NCBI GenBank assembly: GCA_035534535.1 | Contig: DATLRS010000042.1 | Coordinates: 1-25,012 of the forward strand | Length of the DNA stretch: 25,012 nt | Reading direction: 5' to 3' | DNA from: DATARH01 sp035534535 | GTDB lineage: Bacteria; Pseudomonadota; Alphaproteobacteria; ATCC43930; CGMCC-115725 | In this document: piece after piece, positions 6,828-14,121 of the stretch | Position numbering within the stretch: position 1 is the stretch's first letter | How the letters are laid out: every line of letters starts with the position of its first letter | Translations under genes and position numbers: made by a program | The notes under the pieces: generated by a model | Seen by the model: the letters and a program-made list of their open reading frames with translations, nothing else | Told to the model about the DNA's origin: nothing | Databases searched by the model: none

Positions 6828-6855
6828 TTGACAGCGCCGCCCTGGCGTCTATGAC
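6828..6855 (+). promoter_or_regulatory. sigma70-like promoter for the fabD operon
   Basis: A consensus -35 TTGACA (6828-6833) is followed after 16 bases by TATGAC (6850-6855). Transcription would start near 6862, which places the ATG at 6864 almost at the 5' end and favours the ATG at 6888 as the fabD start. The same TTGACA...GCGTCTAT pattern occurs before pepA. Confidence 0.6.
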
Positions 6856-6887
6856 GGGCGCAAATGCCGCGAGGGGCCGCGCCTCAG

Positions 6888-7829
6888 ATGAAACGTGCTT
6901 TGGTTTTTCCCGGGCAGGGCTCGCAGGCGCCCGGCATGGGCCGGGCGCTGGCCGAGGCGTTTGTGGCGGCGCGCCGCTTGTTCGAGGAGGTCGACGACGC
7001 GCTGTCGGCGCCGTTGTCGCGGCTGATGTTCGAGGGCCCGGAAAGCGAATTGATGCTGACCGAGAACGCGCAGCCGGCCCTGCTCGCCGTCAGCCTCGCG
7101 GTCGTGCGGGTGCTCGAAAGCGAGGCAGATTTTACCCCGGCGCGCCACGCCGCCTATGTCGCCGGCCATTCGCTCGGCGAGTATTCGGCGCTGGCGGCGG
7201 CCGGCGCCCTGCCGCTCGGCGAGGCGGTGCGGCTGGTCCGGCGCCGCGGCCAGGCGATGCAGAAGGCCGTGCCGGTCGGCGCGGGAGCGATGGCGGCGCT
7301 GCTCGGCCTCGACGTCGCGGCGGCGATCGAGGTCGCCGAGCGCGCGGCACAGGGCCAGGTCTGCACCGTCGCCAACGACAATTGCCCGGGCCAGATCGTC
7401 GTCAGCGGCGATCGCGCCGCGGTCGAGCGCGCCGTCGCGCTCGCCGCCGCGGCGGGCGGCCGGCGCTCGATCATGCTGCCGGTCAGCGCCCCGTTCCATT
7501 GCCCGCTGATGGCTCCGGCCGCAGCCGTCATGGCCGAGGCGCTGGCCGAAGCGGTGATCGCGCCGCCCTGCGTGCCGCTCATCGCCAACGTGACCGCCGC
7601 CCCCACCAGCGACCCCGCGCAAATCGCGGAGCTGCTCGTCGCCCAGGTCACCCGCATGGTGCGCTGGCGCGAGAGCGTCCTGCGGTTCGCCGAGAACGGG
7701 GTCGAGGAGGTCGTCGAGCTCGGTGCCGGGCGGGTGCTGGCGGGGCTCGTCAAGCGCATCGACCGCACCCTGTCGGCAGTCTCGGTCGGCACGCCGGCCG
7801 AGGTCGAAGCGCTGCTCGAGCGCCTCTGA
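6888..7829 (+). CDS. fabD: malonyl-CoA:ACP transacylase
   Basis: The gene encodes 313 residues. It transfers malonyl from CoA to acyl carrier protein, supplying extender units to type II fatty acid synthesis in the cytoplasm. Visible signatures are FPGQGSQ (7-13), the nucleophile elbow GHSLGEYS with Ser95, the RRRGQAMQ helix whose arginine (about 118-120) binds the malonyl carboxylate, and the catalytic His204 in APFHCPLM. The length is normal. The start at 6888 is preferred over 6864 because the protein then opens with the family's usual MKRALVFPGQG and the promoter lies just upstream. It is first in the operon with fabG, acpP and fabF; fabG starts 15 bases after its stop. Confidence 0.96.
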   Translation: MKRALVFPGQGSQAPGMGRALAEAFVAARRLFEEVDDALSAPLSRLMFEGPESELMLTENAQPALLAVSLAVVRVLESEADFTPARHAAYVAGHSLGEYSALAAAGALPLGEAVRLVRRRGQAMQKAVPVGAGAMAALLGLDVAAAIEVAERAAQGQVCTVANDNCPGQIVVSGDRAAVERAVALAAAAGGRRSIMLPVSAPFHCPLMAPAAAVMAEALAEAVIAPPCVPLIANVTAAPTSDPAQIAELLVAQVTRMVRWRESVLRFAENGVEEVVELGAGRVLAGLVKRIDRTLSAVSVGTPAEVEALLERL

Positions 7830-7844
7830 GCGGCGCGCGGGGCG

Positions 7845-8582
7845 ATGTTCGATCTTTCCGGACAGACCGCGCTGGTGACCGGCGCCTCGGGCGGCATCGG
7901 CGGCGCGATCGCGCGGGCGTTGCATCGCCAGGGCGCCGCCGTCGCGCTGGCCGGGACGCGCGATGCCGTGCTGGCCGCGCTCGCCGCCGAGCTTGGCGAA
8001 GGCGCCCAGGCGCTGGCCGCCGACCTCGCCGATCCGGCCGCCGCCGATCGCCTCGTGCGCGATGCCGAGGCGGCGCTGGGCCCGATCGACATCCTGGTCA
8101 ACAATGCCGGCATCACCCGCGACAATCTTGCGCTGCGCCTGCGCGAGGAAGATTGGCAGGCGGTCATCGAGGTCAATCTGACGGCTGCCTTCCGCCTGAC
8201 CCGCGCGGCGTTGCGCGGCATGGTGCGGCGCCGGCATGGCAGGGTGATCTCGATCGCCTCGGTGGTCGGGGTCACCGGCAATGCCGGCCAGGCGAATTAC
8301 GCTGCGGCGAAGGCCGGCCTGATCGGCATGACGAAATCGATCGCCGCCGAGACTGCAACCCGCGGCATTACCCTCAATTGCATCGCGCCGGGGATGATCG
8401 CGACGGCGATGACCGACAAGCTCAGCGACGAGCAGCGCGCCCGGATCGCCGCGACAATTCCGATGGGCCAATTCGGCACGAGCGAGGATGTCGCGGCCGC
8501 CGCAGTCTATCTCGCCAGCGCCGAGGCGGGCTACGTGACCGGCCAGACGCTGCATGTCAATGGTGGCATGGTGATGGTGTGA
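7845..8582 (+). CDS. fabG: 3-oxoacyl-ACP reductase
   Basis: The gene encodes 245 residues, a classical short-chain dehydrogenase. It reduces 3-oxoacyl-ACP with NADPH in the first reductive step of fatty acid elongation. The cofactor motif TGASGGIG spans 12-19, NNAG is at 86-89, and the catalytic tetrad is Asn111, Ser139, Tyr152 and Lys156 (SVVGVTGNAGQANYAAAKAG). The end TGQTLHVNGGMVMV is typical of FabG. It lies between fabD and acpP, as in many bacteria. No unusual residues were seen. Confidence 0.96.
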   Translation: MFDLSGQTALVTGASGGIGGAIARALHRQGAAVALAGTRDAVLAALAAELGEGAQALAADLADPAAADRLVRDAEAALGPIDILVNNAGITRDNLALRLREEDWQAVIEVNLTAAFRLTRAALRGMVRRRHGRVISIASVVGVTGNAGQANYAAAKAGLIGMTKSIAAETATRGITLNCIAPGMIATAMTDKLSDEQRARIAATIPMGQFGTSEDVAAAAVYLASAEAGYVTGQTLHVNGGMVMV

Positions 8583-8763
8583 CGCCCGATGAGGTGGGCG
8601 ACCTGCCCTCGGGGGGAACTTTTACGGCAGCCAGAATCGTGTTATGTGAGCCGGCCTTCAACGGGTCCATGATGGCGAGACGCTAGGCAAAGCCCGCAAT
8701 AGGGGGTGCCCGGACCGCGCTGAATTGGGCTCAACAGCTGCACGCAATCGAGGAAACGAGCGA
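8583..8763 (+). promoter_or_regulatory. fabG-acpP intergenic region with weak promoter candidate
   Basis: This 181-base gap holds a possible extended -10 (TG-T-TATGTG, 8640-8648) with only a poor -35 (TTTTAC, 8620-8625). The strong acpP ribosome site GAGGAAACGAG lies near 8750-8760. A separate acpP promoter is expected biologically but is only weakly supported here. Confidence 0.3.
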
Positions 8764-8997
8764 ATGAGCGATGTCGCCGAGCGGGTCAAGAAGATCGTCG
8801 TCGAACACCTCGGGGTCGATGAGACCAAGGTCACCGAGAGTGCCAGCTTTATCGACGATCTGGGGGCCGACAGCCTCGACACGGTCGAGCTGGTGATGGC
8901 CTTCGAGGAGGAATTCGGCTGCGAGATCCCCGATGATGCAGCCGAGAAGATCGTGACCGTCAAGGACGCGGTCAGCTTTATCGAGGCGCACAGCTGA
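8764..8997 (+). CDS. acpP: acyl carrier protein
   Basis: The gene encodes 77 acidic residues. It carries growing acyl chains on a 4'-phosphopantetheine attached to Ser37 in the motif LGADSLDTVELVMAFEEEF. The length, four-helix pattern and end (VKDAVSFIEAHS) are those of standard fatty-acid ACP. The ATG at 8764 was chosen over the upstream frame extension because of the strong GAGG site in front and the family-typical MSDVAERVKKIV start. It sits between fabG and fabF, its two partner enzymes. Confidence 0.97.
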   Translation: MSDVAERVKKIVVEHLGVDETKVTESASFIDDLGADSLDTVELVMAFEEEFGCEIPDDAAEKIVTVKDAVSFIEAHS

Positions 8998-9085
8998 GCG
9001 CGCCGGCGCACGCCGCGGCGCACCGCCTGTCGGGTTGCGGGCCGCGGCGCCGTCATCAGAGGCCGGCGGCGGGAGCACCCCCAGG

Positions 9086-10357
9086 ATGAGACGGGTCGTC
9101 GTCACCGGCATGGGGCTCGTGACGCCGCTCGGTATCGGGCTGGAGCACGTATGGCGCCGCCTGCTGGCCGGTGAATCGGGGATCAGCACGATCCAGTCGT
9201 TCGACGTTTCCGACCTGCCCTCGCGCGTCGCCGCCCAGGTGCCGCGCGGCGAGGGCGCCCACGGCCTGTTCAACGCCGATGAGTGGGTGTCGCCGAAGGA
9301 CCAGCGCCGCATGGACGAATTCATCGTCTTTGCGATGTCGGCGGCCGACCAGGCGGTGGCGGATGCCCGCTGGGTCCCCGGCGATGAAGAGGAGCGCGAG
9401 CGCACCGGGGTCATGATCGGCTCCGGCATCGGCGGGCTGCCCAACATCACCGATGGCGCGATCACGCTGCACGAGCGCGGGCCGCGCCGCATCTCGCCGT
9501 TCTTCATCCCGGCCAGTCTGATCAACCTCGCCTCCGGTAACGTCTCGATCCGGCACGGCTTCAAGGGACCCAACCATGCGGTCGTGACGGCGTGCTCGAC
9601 CGGCGCGCATGCGATCGGCGACGCGGCGCGGTTGATCATGCTCGACGATGCCGACGTCATGGTGTGCGGCGGTACCGAGGCCGCGATCTGCCGCCTCGGG
9701 CTCGCCGGGTTTGCCGCGGCGCGGGCGTTGTCGACCAATTTCAACGACGATCCGCCGCGCGCCTCGCGCCCCTGGGATCGGGACCGCGACGGCTTTGTGA
9801 TGGGCGAAGGGGCCGGCATCCTGGTCCTCGAAGAACTCGAACACGCCAGGCGGCGCGACGCCAGGATCTACGCCGAGGTGATCGGCTACGGCATGTCGGG
9901 CGACGCCTTTCACCTGACGGCGCCGGCCGAGGACGGCAACGGCGCCTTCCGTGCGATGCGCAACGCGCTAAAAAGCGCCCATCTGACACCCGACAGCATC
10001 GACTACATCAACGCGCACGGCACCTCGACCCCGCTCGGCGACGAGATCGAGCTGGGCGCCGTCAAGCGCCTATTCGGCGAGCACGCCTACCGGCTCTCGA
10101 TGTCGTCGACCAAATCGGCGATCGGCCACCTGCTCGGCGCCGCCGGCAGCGTCGAGGCGATCTTCGCGATCCTGGCGATGCGCGACGGCATCGCGCCGCC
10201 GACCCTCAACCTCGACAATCCGTCGCCGTCCTGCGACATCGACCTCGTGCCGAAGCAGGCGCGCGAACGCCCGATCAGGTACGTTCTGTCGAACTCGTTC
10301 GGTTTCGGTGGCACCAACGCGTCGTTGATTTTCAGCGGGTTGGGTTCGCAGCGGTGA
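9086..10357 (+). CDS. fabF: 3-oxoacyl-ACP synthase II
   Basis: The gene encodes 423 residues. It condenses malonyl-ACP with acyl-ACP to extend fatty acids. The thiolase-fold signature and Cys-His-His triad are complete: Cys170 in VVTACSTGAHAIG, His311 in NAHGTSTPLGD, and His348 in KSAIGHLLGAAGS, with Lys343. It ends with NSFGFGGTNASLIF. The ATG at 9086 gives the usual MRRVVVTGMGLVTPLG start; in-frame upstream codons begin at a TTG (9035) and add a low-complexity extension without family support. The ribosome site is weak. It follows acpP by 88 bases and precedes mltG by 46. Confidence 0.96.
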   Translation: MRRVVVTGMGLVTPLGIGLEHVWRRLLAGESGISTIQSFDVSDLPSRVAAQVPRGEGAHGLFNADEWVSPKDQRRMDEFIVFAMSAADQAVADARWVPGDEEERERTGVMIGSGIGGLPNITDGAITLHERGPRRISPFFIPASLINLASGNVSIRHGFKGPNHAVVTACSTGAHAIGDAARLIMLDDADVMVCGGTEAAICRLGLAGFAAARALSTNFNDDPPRASRPWDRDRDGFVMGEGAGILVLEELEHARRRDARIYAEVIGYGMSGDAFHLTAPAEDGNGAFRAMRNALKSAHLTPDSIDYINAHGTSTPLGDEIELGAVKRLFGEHAYRLSMSSTKSAIGHLLGAAGSVEAIFAILAMRDGIAPPTLNLDNPSPSCDIDLVPKQARERPIRYVLSNSFGFGGTNASLIFSGLGSQR

Positions 10358-10403
10358 TCCTCCGGGCGGGTGGGCGGCGTGCGGCAGGGGTGCAGCGCGC
10401 CCG

Positions 10404-11558
10404 ATGATCCGGCTGTTGCGGCTCTTGGCCTGGGGCTTTGCCACGACGGCGATGGTCGCAGCGGGATTGGCCGGCGCCGGGTACTGGCTCTATCGCGATG
10501 TACAGAGTGCCGGACCGCTCGCCGCGGCGCGCACCCTGGTGATCCCGTCCCATACCGGCGTCGCCGGCATCGCCGATCTGTTGGCTCGGCAGGGGGTCGT
10601 CCGCCACCCGCTGACCTTCGAGTTGGCGGCACGGCTGTCGGGGCGCGGCGCTTCCCTCAAGGCCGGCGAATACGAGTTTCCGGCGGCGGCCAGCGTGATG
10701 CAGGCGCTTGACATTGTCGCCGGCGGCAAGACGGTCGGGCATCGGCTGACGATCCCCGAGGGCCTCACCAGCGCCCAGGTCGTCGCCCTGGTGCGTGCCG
10801 CCCCGGCGCTCGACGGCGATACCGGCCCGGTGCCGGCCGATGGTGACCTCCTGCCCGACACCTACATCTACAGTTATGGCGACACCCGCAAGGAGTTGAT
10901 CGAGCGGATGCGGCGCGGCATGGCGCGTGTCGTCGCCGAGTTGTGGCTGCAGCATCGGCCGGGGCTGCTCCTCGCGACCCCGCAGCAGGCGGTCATTCTC
11001 GCCTCGATCGTCGAGAAGGAGACGGCGCGCGAGGAAGAGCGCCCGCATGTCGCCGGGGTGTTCGTCAATCGCCTGCGGCTCGGCATGCCGCTGCAGGCCG
11101 ACCCGACCGTGCTCTACGCGCTGAACCCGGCCGACCCCAAGCTCGATCGGCCGCTCGACCATGCCGACCTCGCCGTCAAGTCGCCCTACAACACCTATCA
11201 GGTGAAGGGATTGCCGCCGGGACCGATCGACAATCCCAGCCGATCCTCGCTGCGCGCCGCGATGCGGCCGGAGCCCACCGACGACCTCTATTTCGTCGCC
11301 GACGGCAGCGGTGGCCACGTCTTTGCCAAGACGCTGGCCGAGCAGGACCGCAACATCGCGCAATACCGCCATGGCGCCGCGGCCGGGGCCGATGCCGCCG
11401 CGCCGATCGCCGCCCCGCCGATCGCCGCCCCGCCGCGGCCGAAGCGCGCGACGGCAACCCCGCCGCATGCCGCCGCGGCGCACCACCGTCGGGAATCGCG
11501 GCAGGCGGCGCGCCTGCGCCGCTGCCGCCGGGAAACCGGCCACCCCTGCCGCCGCTGA
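10404..11558 (+). CDS. mltG: endolytic murein transglycosylase
   Basis: The gene encodes 384 residues. This inner-membrane enzyme cleaves nascent glycan strands and is thought to terminate chain growth. An N-terminal TM segment spans about 10-30. A LysM-like region (TLVIPSHTGVAGIADLL) follows, then the YceG domain with LPDTYIYSYG and ILASIVEKETAREEER, which carries the catalytic Glu204. LQADPTVLYAL, SPYNTYQVKGLPPGPIDNP and the YFVADGSGGHVFAKTLAEQ block follow. From about residue 325 a 60-residue Ala/Pro/Arg/His-rich tail, including a twofold IAAPP repeat, extends beyond the usual end of the family. The gene lies between fabF and yicC, as in many Alphaproteobacteria. Confidence 0.94.
   Translation: MIRLLRLLAWGFATTAMVAAGLAGAGYWLYRDVQSAGPLAAARTLVIPSHTGVAGIADLLARQGVVRHPLTFELAARLSGRGASLKAGEYEFPAAASVMQALDIVAGGKTVGHRLTIPEGLTSAQVVALVRAAPALDGDTGPVPADGDLLPDTYIYSYGDTRKELIERMRRGMARVVAELWLQHRPGLLLATPQQAVILASIVEKETAREEERPHVAGVFVNRLRLGMPLQADPTVLYALNPADPKLDRPLDHADLAVKSPYNTYQVKGLPPGPIDNPSRSSLRAAMRPEPTDDLYFVADGSGGHVFAKTLAEQDRNIAQYRHGAAAGADAAAPIAAPPIAAPPRPKRATATPPHAAAAHHRRESRQAARLRRCRRETGHPCRR
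11401..11430 (+). repeat. two identical 15-bp tandem units in the 3' end of mltG
   Basis: CGCCGATCGCCGCCC is present twice without mismatch (11401-11415 and 11416-11430), encoding the repeated Pro-Ile-Ala-Ala-Pro stretch of the C-terminal tail. This in-frame duplication suggests recent slippage. Confidence 0.85.
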
Positions 11559-11577
11559 GCGCCGCCGGCGGCCGGCA

Positions 11578-11606
11578 TTGTTGGCGCCCGCGGCGCCGGC
11601 TATAAC
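11578..11606 (+). promoter_or_regulatory. promoter candidate with internal dyad, upstream of yicC-gmk
   Basis: TTGTTG (11578-11583), a 17-base spacer and TATAAC (11601-11606) form a good sigma70-type match 30 bases before the yicC GTG. The spacer holds GGCGCC-CGC-GGCGCC (11583-11597), a perfect inverted repeat that could be a repressor site or simply reflect GC richness. Confidence 0.5.
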
Positions 11607-11635
11607 CGCGGCGCAGCAACGCGACAGGGGCGGCG

Positions 11636-12517
11636 GTGGGCGTCACCAGCATGACCGGGTTCGCCCGGGCCGAGGGCGAAGCGGACGGGATTTCCTGGGT
11701 CTGGGAATTGAAGAGCGTCAACAGCCGCTCGCTCGATCTGCGGCTGCGTGTGGCGCCCGGCTTTGATGCGCTGGAGCCGCAATTGCGCGCGGCGATAGCG
11801 CAGCGCGTGCGGCGCGGCAACATCTCCGCGACGCTGTCGGTCAACCGGCTGACGCCGCCCGCCATCCGCATCAATCGCGCGACGCTGGCGCAGCTCGCCG
11901 CGCTGATCGGCGAATTGCAGGGCGAGATCGAGGCTGCGCCGCCCCGGCTCGACGGTCTGCTCGGGCTGCGCGGCGTCATCGAGACGGTCGAGGACGAACC
12001 CGACAGCGTCGTCGAGGCGCGCCGCGCCGCCGTGCTCGACGGCTGGGCATTGGCGCTCGACCGCCTGGCGGCGGCGCGCGGCGAGGAAGGCGCGCGGCTG
12101 GCGGCGATCCTTGCAGAACAGCGCTGCGAGCTGGCCGCGCTGGTCGAGGCGGCGGCCGGTTGTGCGGCAGCGCAGCCGCAGGCGATCCGGGCCCGGCTCG
12201 AAACCCTCTTGGCGGAATTGTCCGGCCTCGCCCCGACGGTGCCGCAGGAGCGAGTCGCGCAGGAACTGACGATGCTCGTCACCCGCGCCGATATCCGCGA
12301 GGAACTGGACCGGCTGCGCGGCCATATCGCCCAGGCGGGCGAACTCTTGGAGCGTGGTGAGCCGGTCGGGCGGCAGCTTGATTTCCTGTGCCAGGAGCTG
12401 AACCGCGAAGCCAACACGCTGTGCTCAAAATCGGCGGCGCTGGAATTGACCCGCATCGGCCTCGCGCTGAAGGCGGCGATCGAGCAGTTCCGCGAGCAGG
12501 TGCAGAACCTCGAATGA
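11636..12517 (+). CDS. yicC: YicC family endoribonuclease
   Basis: The gene encodes 293 residues. The N-terminal YicC domain opens with SMTGFARAEGEADG and ELKSVNSRSLDLRLR. The C-terminal DUF1732 domain ends with QLDFLCQELNREANTLCSKS and ALELTRIGLALKAAIEQFREQVQN, the family's most conserved stretch. E. coli YicC is reported as an endoribonuclease acting in RNA turnover; the same role here is by homology. The GTG at 11636 has an AGGGGCGG ribosome site, and ATG 11651 (MTGFAR) is an alternative. The stop overlaps the gmk start (ATGA), so the two are co-translated. Confidence 0.93.
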   Translation: MGVTSMTGFARAEGEADGISWVWELKSVNSRSLDLRLRVAPGFDALEPQLRAAIAQRVRRGNISATLSVNRLTPPAIRINRATLAQLAALIGELQGEIEAAPPRLDGLLGLRGVIETVEDEPDSVVEARRAAVLDGWALALDRLAAARGEEGARLAAILAEQRCELAALVEAAAGCAAAQPQAIRARLETLLAELSGLAPTVPQERVAQELTMLVTRADIREELDRLRGHIAQAGELLERGEPVGRQLDFLCQELNREANTLCSKSAALELTRIGLALKAAIEQFREQVQNLE

Positions 12518-13164
12518 GCGCCGCACCCGCCCCGCCAGCGACGATCCACCGGCGCGGCTTGCTGCTGGTGCTGTCCTCGCCCTCGGGCGCCGGCAAGACG
12601 ACGATCACCCGACGGCTGCTCGAACGCGATCCGGCGCTGACGCTCTCCGTCTCGGTCACGACGCGGCCGCCGCGTCCCAGCGAGGTTGACGGCCGCGATT
12701 ACCGGTTCATTGACCAGGCGCGCTTTGACGCGATGGTGGCGGGGGGCGACCTCCTCGAACACGCGAACGTCTTCGGGCACTGCTACGGCACGCCGCGCCA
12801 GCCGATCGAGGCGGCGCTGGCGGGCGGGCATGACATCGTCACCGATATCGACTGGCAGGGCACCCAGCAACTCACCGAGAGCGTGCGCGACGACATCGTC
12901 ACGGTGTTCGTGCTGCCGCCGAGCCTGGCGGCGCTCGAAGCGCGGCTGCGCCGGCGCGCCCAGGACAGCGCCGCCGTCGTTGCCGATCGCATGGCAAAAT
13001 CGGCCGAGGAAATGAGCCACTGGTCGGAATACGAATACGTCATCGTCAATCGCGAGGTCGATGACAGCGTCGGAGAGGTCGCCGCCATCATCACCGCCGA
13101 ACGCCTCAAGCGCACCCGCCAGCTCGGCCTCGCCGATTTCGTCAACCGCCTGCGCGCGGGGTGA
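12514..13164 (+). CDS. gmk: guanylate kinase
   Basis: The gene encodes 216 residues. It phosphorylates GMP to GDP with ATP, essential for GTP supply. The P-loop SSPSGAGKTT (21-30, Lys28) is followed by the GMP-binding region SVSVTTRPPRPSEVDGRDYRF, then HANVFGHCYGTP and the Walker-B-like DIVTDIDWQG. The lid RLRRRAQDS and the closing WSEYEYVIVN-NREVDDS pattern are normal. The start at 12514 overlaps the yicC stop by four bases. Codons upstream in the same frame lie inside yicC and were left out. It is the last gene of the + strand housekeeping block. Confidence 0.96.
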   Translation: MSAAPAPPATIHRRGLLLVLSSPSGAGKTTITRRLLERDPALTLSVSVTTRPPRPSEVDGRDYRFIDQARFDAMVAGGDLLEHANVFGHCYGTPRQPIEAALAGGHDIVTDIDWQGTQQLTESVRDDIVTVFVLPPSLAALEARLRRRAQDSAAVVADRMAKSAEEMSHWSEYEYVIVNREVDDSVGEVAAIITAERLKRTRQLGLADFVNRLRAG

Positions 13165-13403
13165 ATTCCGAAAAGACGAGCATCGACACGCGCCGCATCG
13201 GTCGCGGCCTATGCCCCTTGTGAGGTTGGGAGGCGCAATTAAGTGTGTAGCAAGTTGAAACACGTTGTCGGGAATCGTGACAGGACTTGGGTTACGCGCA
13301 AGGGCTAGCATCGGTACGTTCCGATGTCGGTCGGCGTCTGGCGGTTAACGTCGGGCTCGAACTGGAACCGCACCAAGCCCCTGATGGTTTGTGGGAGCAC
13401 AGT
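13165..13403. other. intergenic region between gmk and the accessory gene pair
   Basis: This 239-base stretch has no convincing gene. It holds a small perfect hairpin CATCGG-TACGTT-CCGATG (13309-13326). TTGAAA at 13255-13260 has no acceptable -10 at the right spacing. No intrinsic terminator is evident for gmk. Confidence 0.5.
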
Positions 13404-13607
13404 ATGATGTTAGAAGCACGCACCGCCCCAGAGCTCCCTATGCGCATGGCCGCGCCCGCATCGTCCAAGGATATTCCTGCGATGAAAATTGATCGGGCAG
13501 GGCATACCTGGGCAGAAAATCGAAAAAAAATTGAACAGGCAGCGCGTGTCGCGACTGAGGCGGTTAAAGCTGGAAAATCGCGACCGCCGCCAGTTAAAAG
13601 ACCGTGA
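13404..13607 (+). CDS. small basic protein, first gene of a low-GC accessory pair
   Basis: The gene encodes 67 residues. The start at ATG 13404 (or 13407) has GGGAG at 13392-13396. The open frame extends upstream to a TTG at 13287, but without a ribosome site. The N-terminal 25 residues are Ala/Pro/Met-rich. Residues 28-52 form a charged helix (RAGHTWAENRKKIEQAARVA), and the end is a basic Pro/Lys/Arg tail (KSRPPPVKRP). There is no signal peptide or known motif. Its stop overlaps the next gene's GTG by four bases (GTGA), so the two proteins probably act together. Function is unknown. Confidence 0.55.
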   Translation: MMLEARTAPELPMRMAAPASSKDIPAMKIDRAGHTWAENRKKIEQAARVATEAVKAGKSRPPPVKRP

Positions 13608-14086
13608 CTCCGCTCTCGTCTTCGGACGAGGTCTTCCACTTTTCCCGCGATCGAAGGGGTGTCGACACCGACGGTGACACAGACGCAATCGCGTTATTCG
13701 CATATGCGCTGGTTGAGCAAGATCGCATCGACTGGTGCGATCACTACCGGATCAACCACGACGGCTTGGCCCCCACGTCTGACCAGACCGCAGAGTGGTA
13801 TAGAGGAAAGCCGGAGAGCTATTTCATCGATAGAGAACGGACCGCAGAAAACTGGTATGCACAGTTCGCACGCTGGTATCTTCGGGAAGAAATGGATGAT
13901 GAAAAGCAAGCAGCTATCAATGCAGCAATCGGCAACGTCGGGCGATTTTGGCCGAATTTTTGGAGCGGCAATCTCGTTGGGATAACTAGCAACCTTATTT
14001 TTGCGGTTCTTGTGGTATTACTTGTTGCTGTAATTACGACTGACTTTTCTCTTATTGACTGGGCAAAGCGTCTTTTCCACCAATAG
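13604..14086 (+). CDS. protein with C-terminal membrane anchor, second gene of the accessory pair
   Basis: The gene encodes 160 residues from the GTG at 13604, coupled to the previous gene. The soluble part (1-120) is acidic and rich in Trp, Tyr and Asp: FHFSRDRRGVDTDGDTDAIA, then ALVEQDRIDWCDHYRINH, WYRGKPESYFIDRERTAENW and FARWYLREEMDDEKQ. A hydrophobic segment (about 124-146, GITSNLIFAVLVVLLVAVI) and a short polar end (WAKRLFHQ) follow, giving a tail-anchored layout with the large domain probably cytoplasmic. Base composition is markedly lower in GC than the flanks (22 G/C of 60 in 13981-14040, counted by eye), a sign of transfer. I do not assign a function. It converges on rsmA 35 bases away. 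Confidence 0.72.
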   Translation: MTPLSSSDEVFHFSRDRRGVDTDGDTDAIALFAYALVEQDRIDWCDHYRINHDGLAPTSDQTAEWYRGKPESYFIDRERTAENWYAQFARWYLREEMDDEKQAAINAAIGNVGRFWPNFWSGNLVGITSNLIFAVLVVLLVAVITTDFSLIDWAKRLFHQ

Positions 14087-14121
14087 CCTGTGACGGCAGT
14101 TAGAGTCGATCAGCTGCATGA

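Noticed and set aside
6849..8555. Long - strand frame (568 codons) opposite fabD/fabG
   Set aside because: A shadow of two unmistakable fatty-acid genes; Arg/Gly/Asp-rich translation without motifs.
9035..9085. N-terminal extension of FabF from TTG 9035
   Set aside because: The added 17 residues are low-complexity, and FabF proteins begin with the MRRVVVTG strand at 9086.
13287..13403. Extended TTG start for the small accessory protein
   Set aside because: No ribosome site at 13287, and the region contains a hairpin; ATG 13404 has GGGAG at proper spacing.
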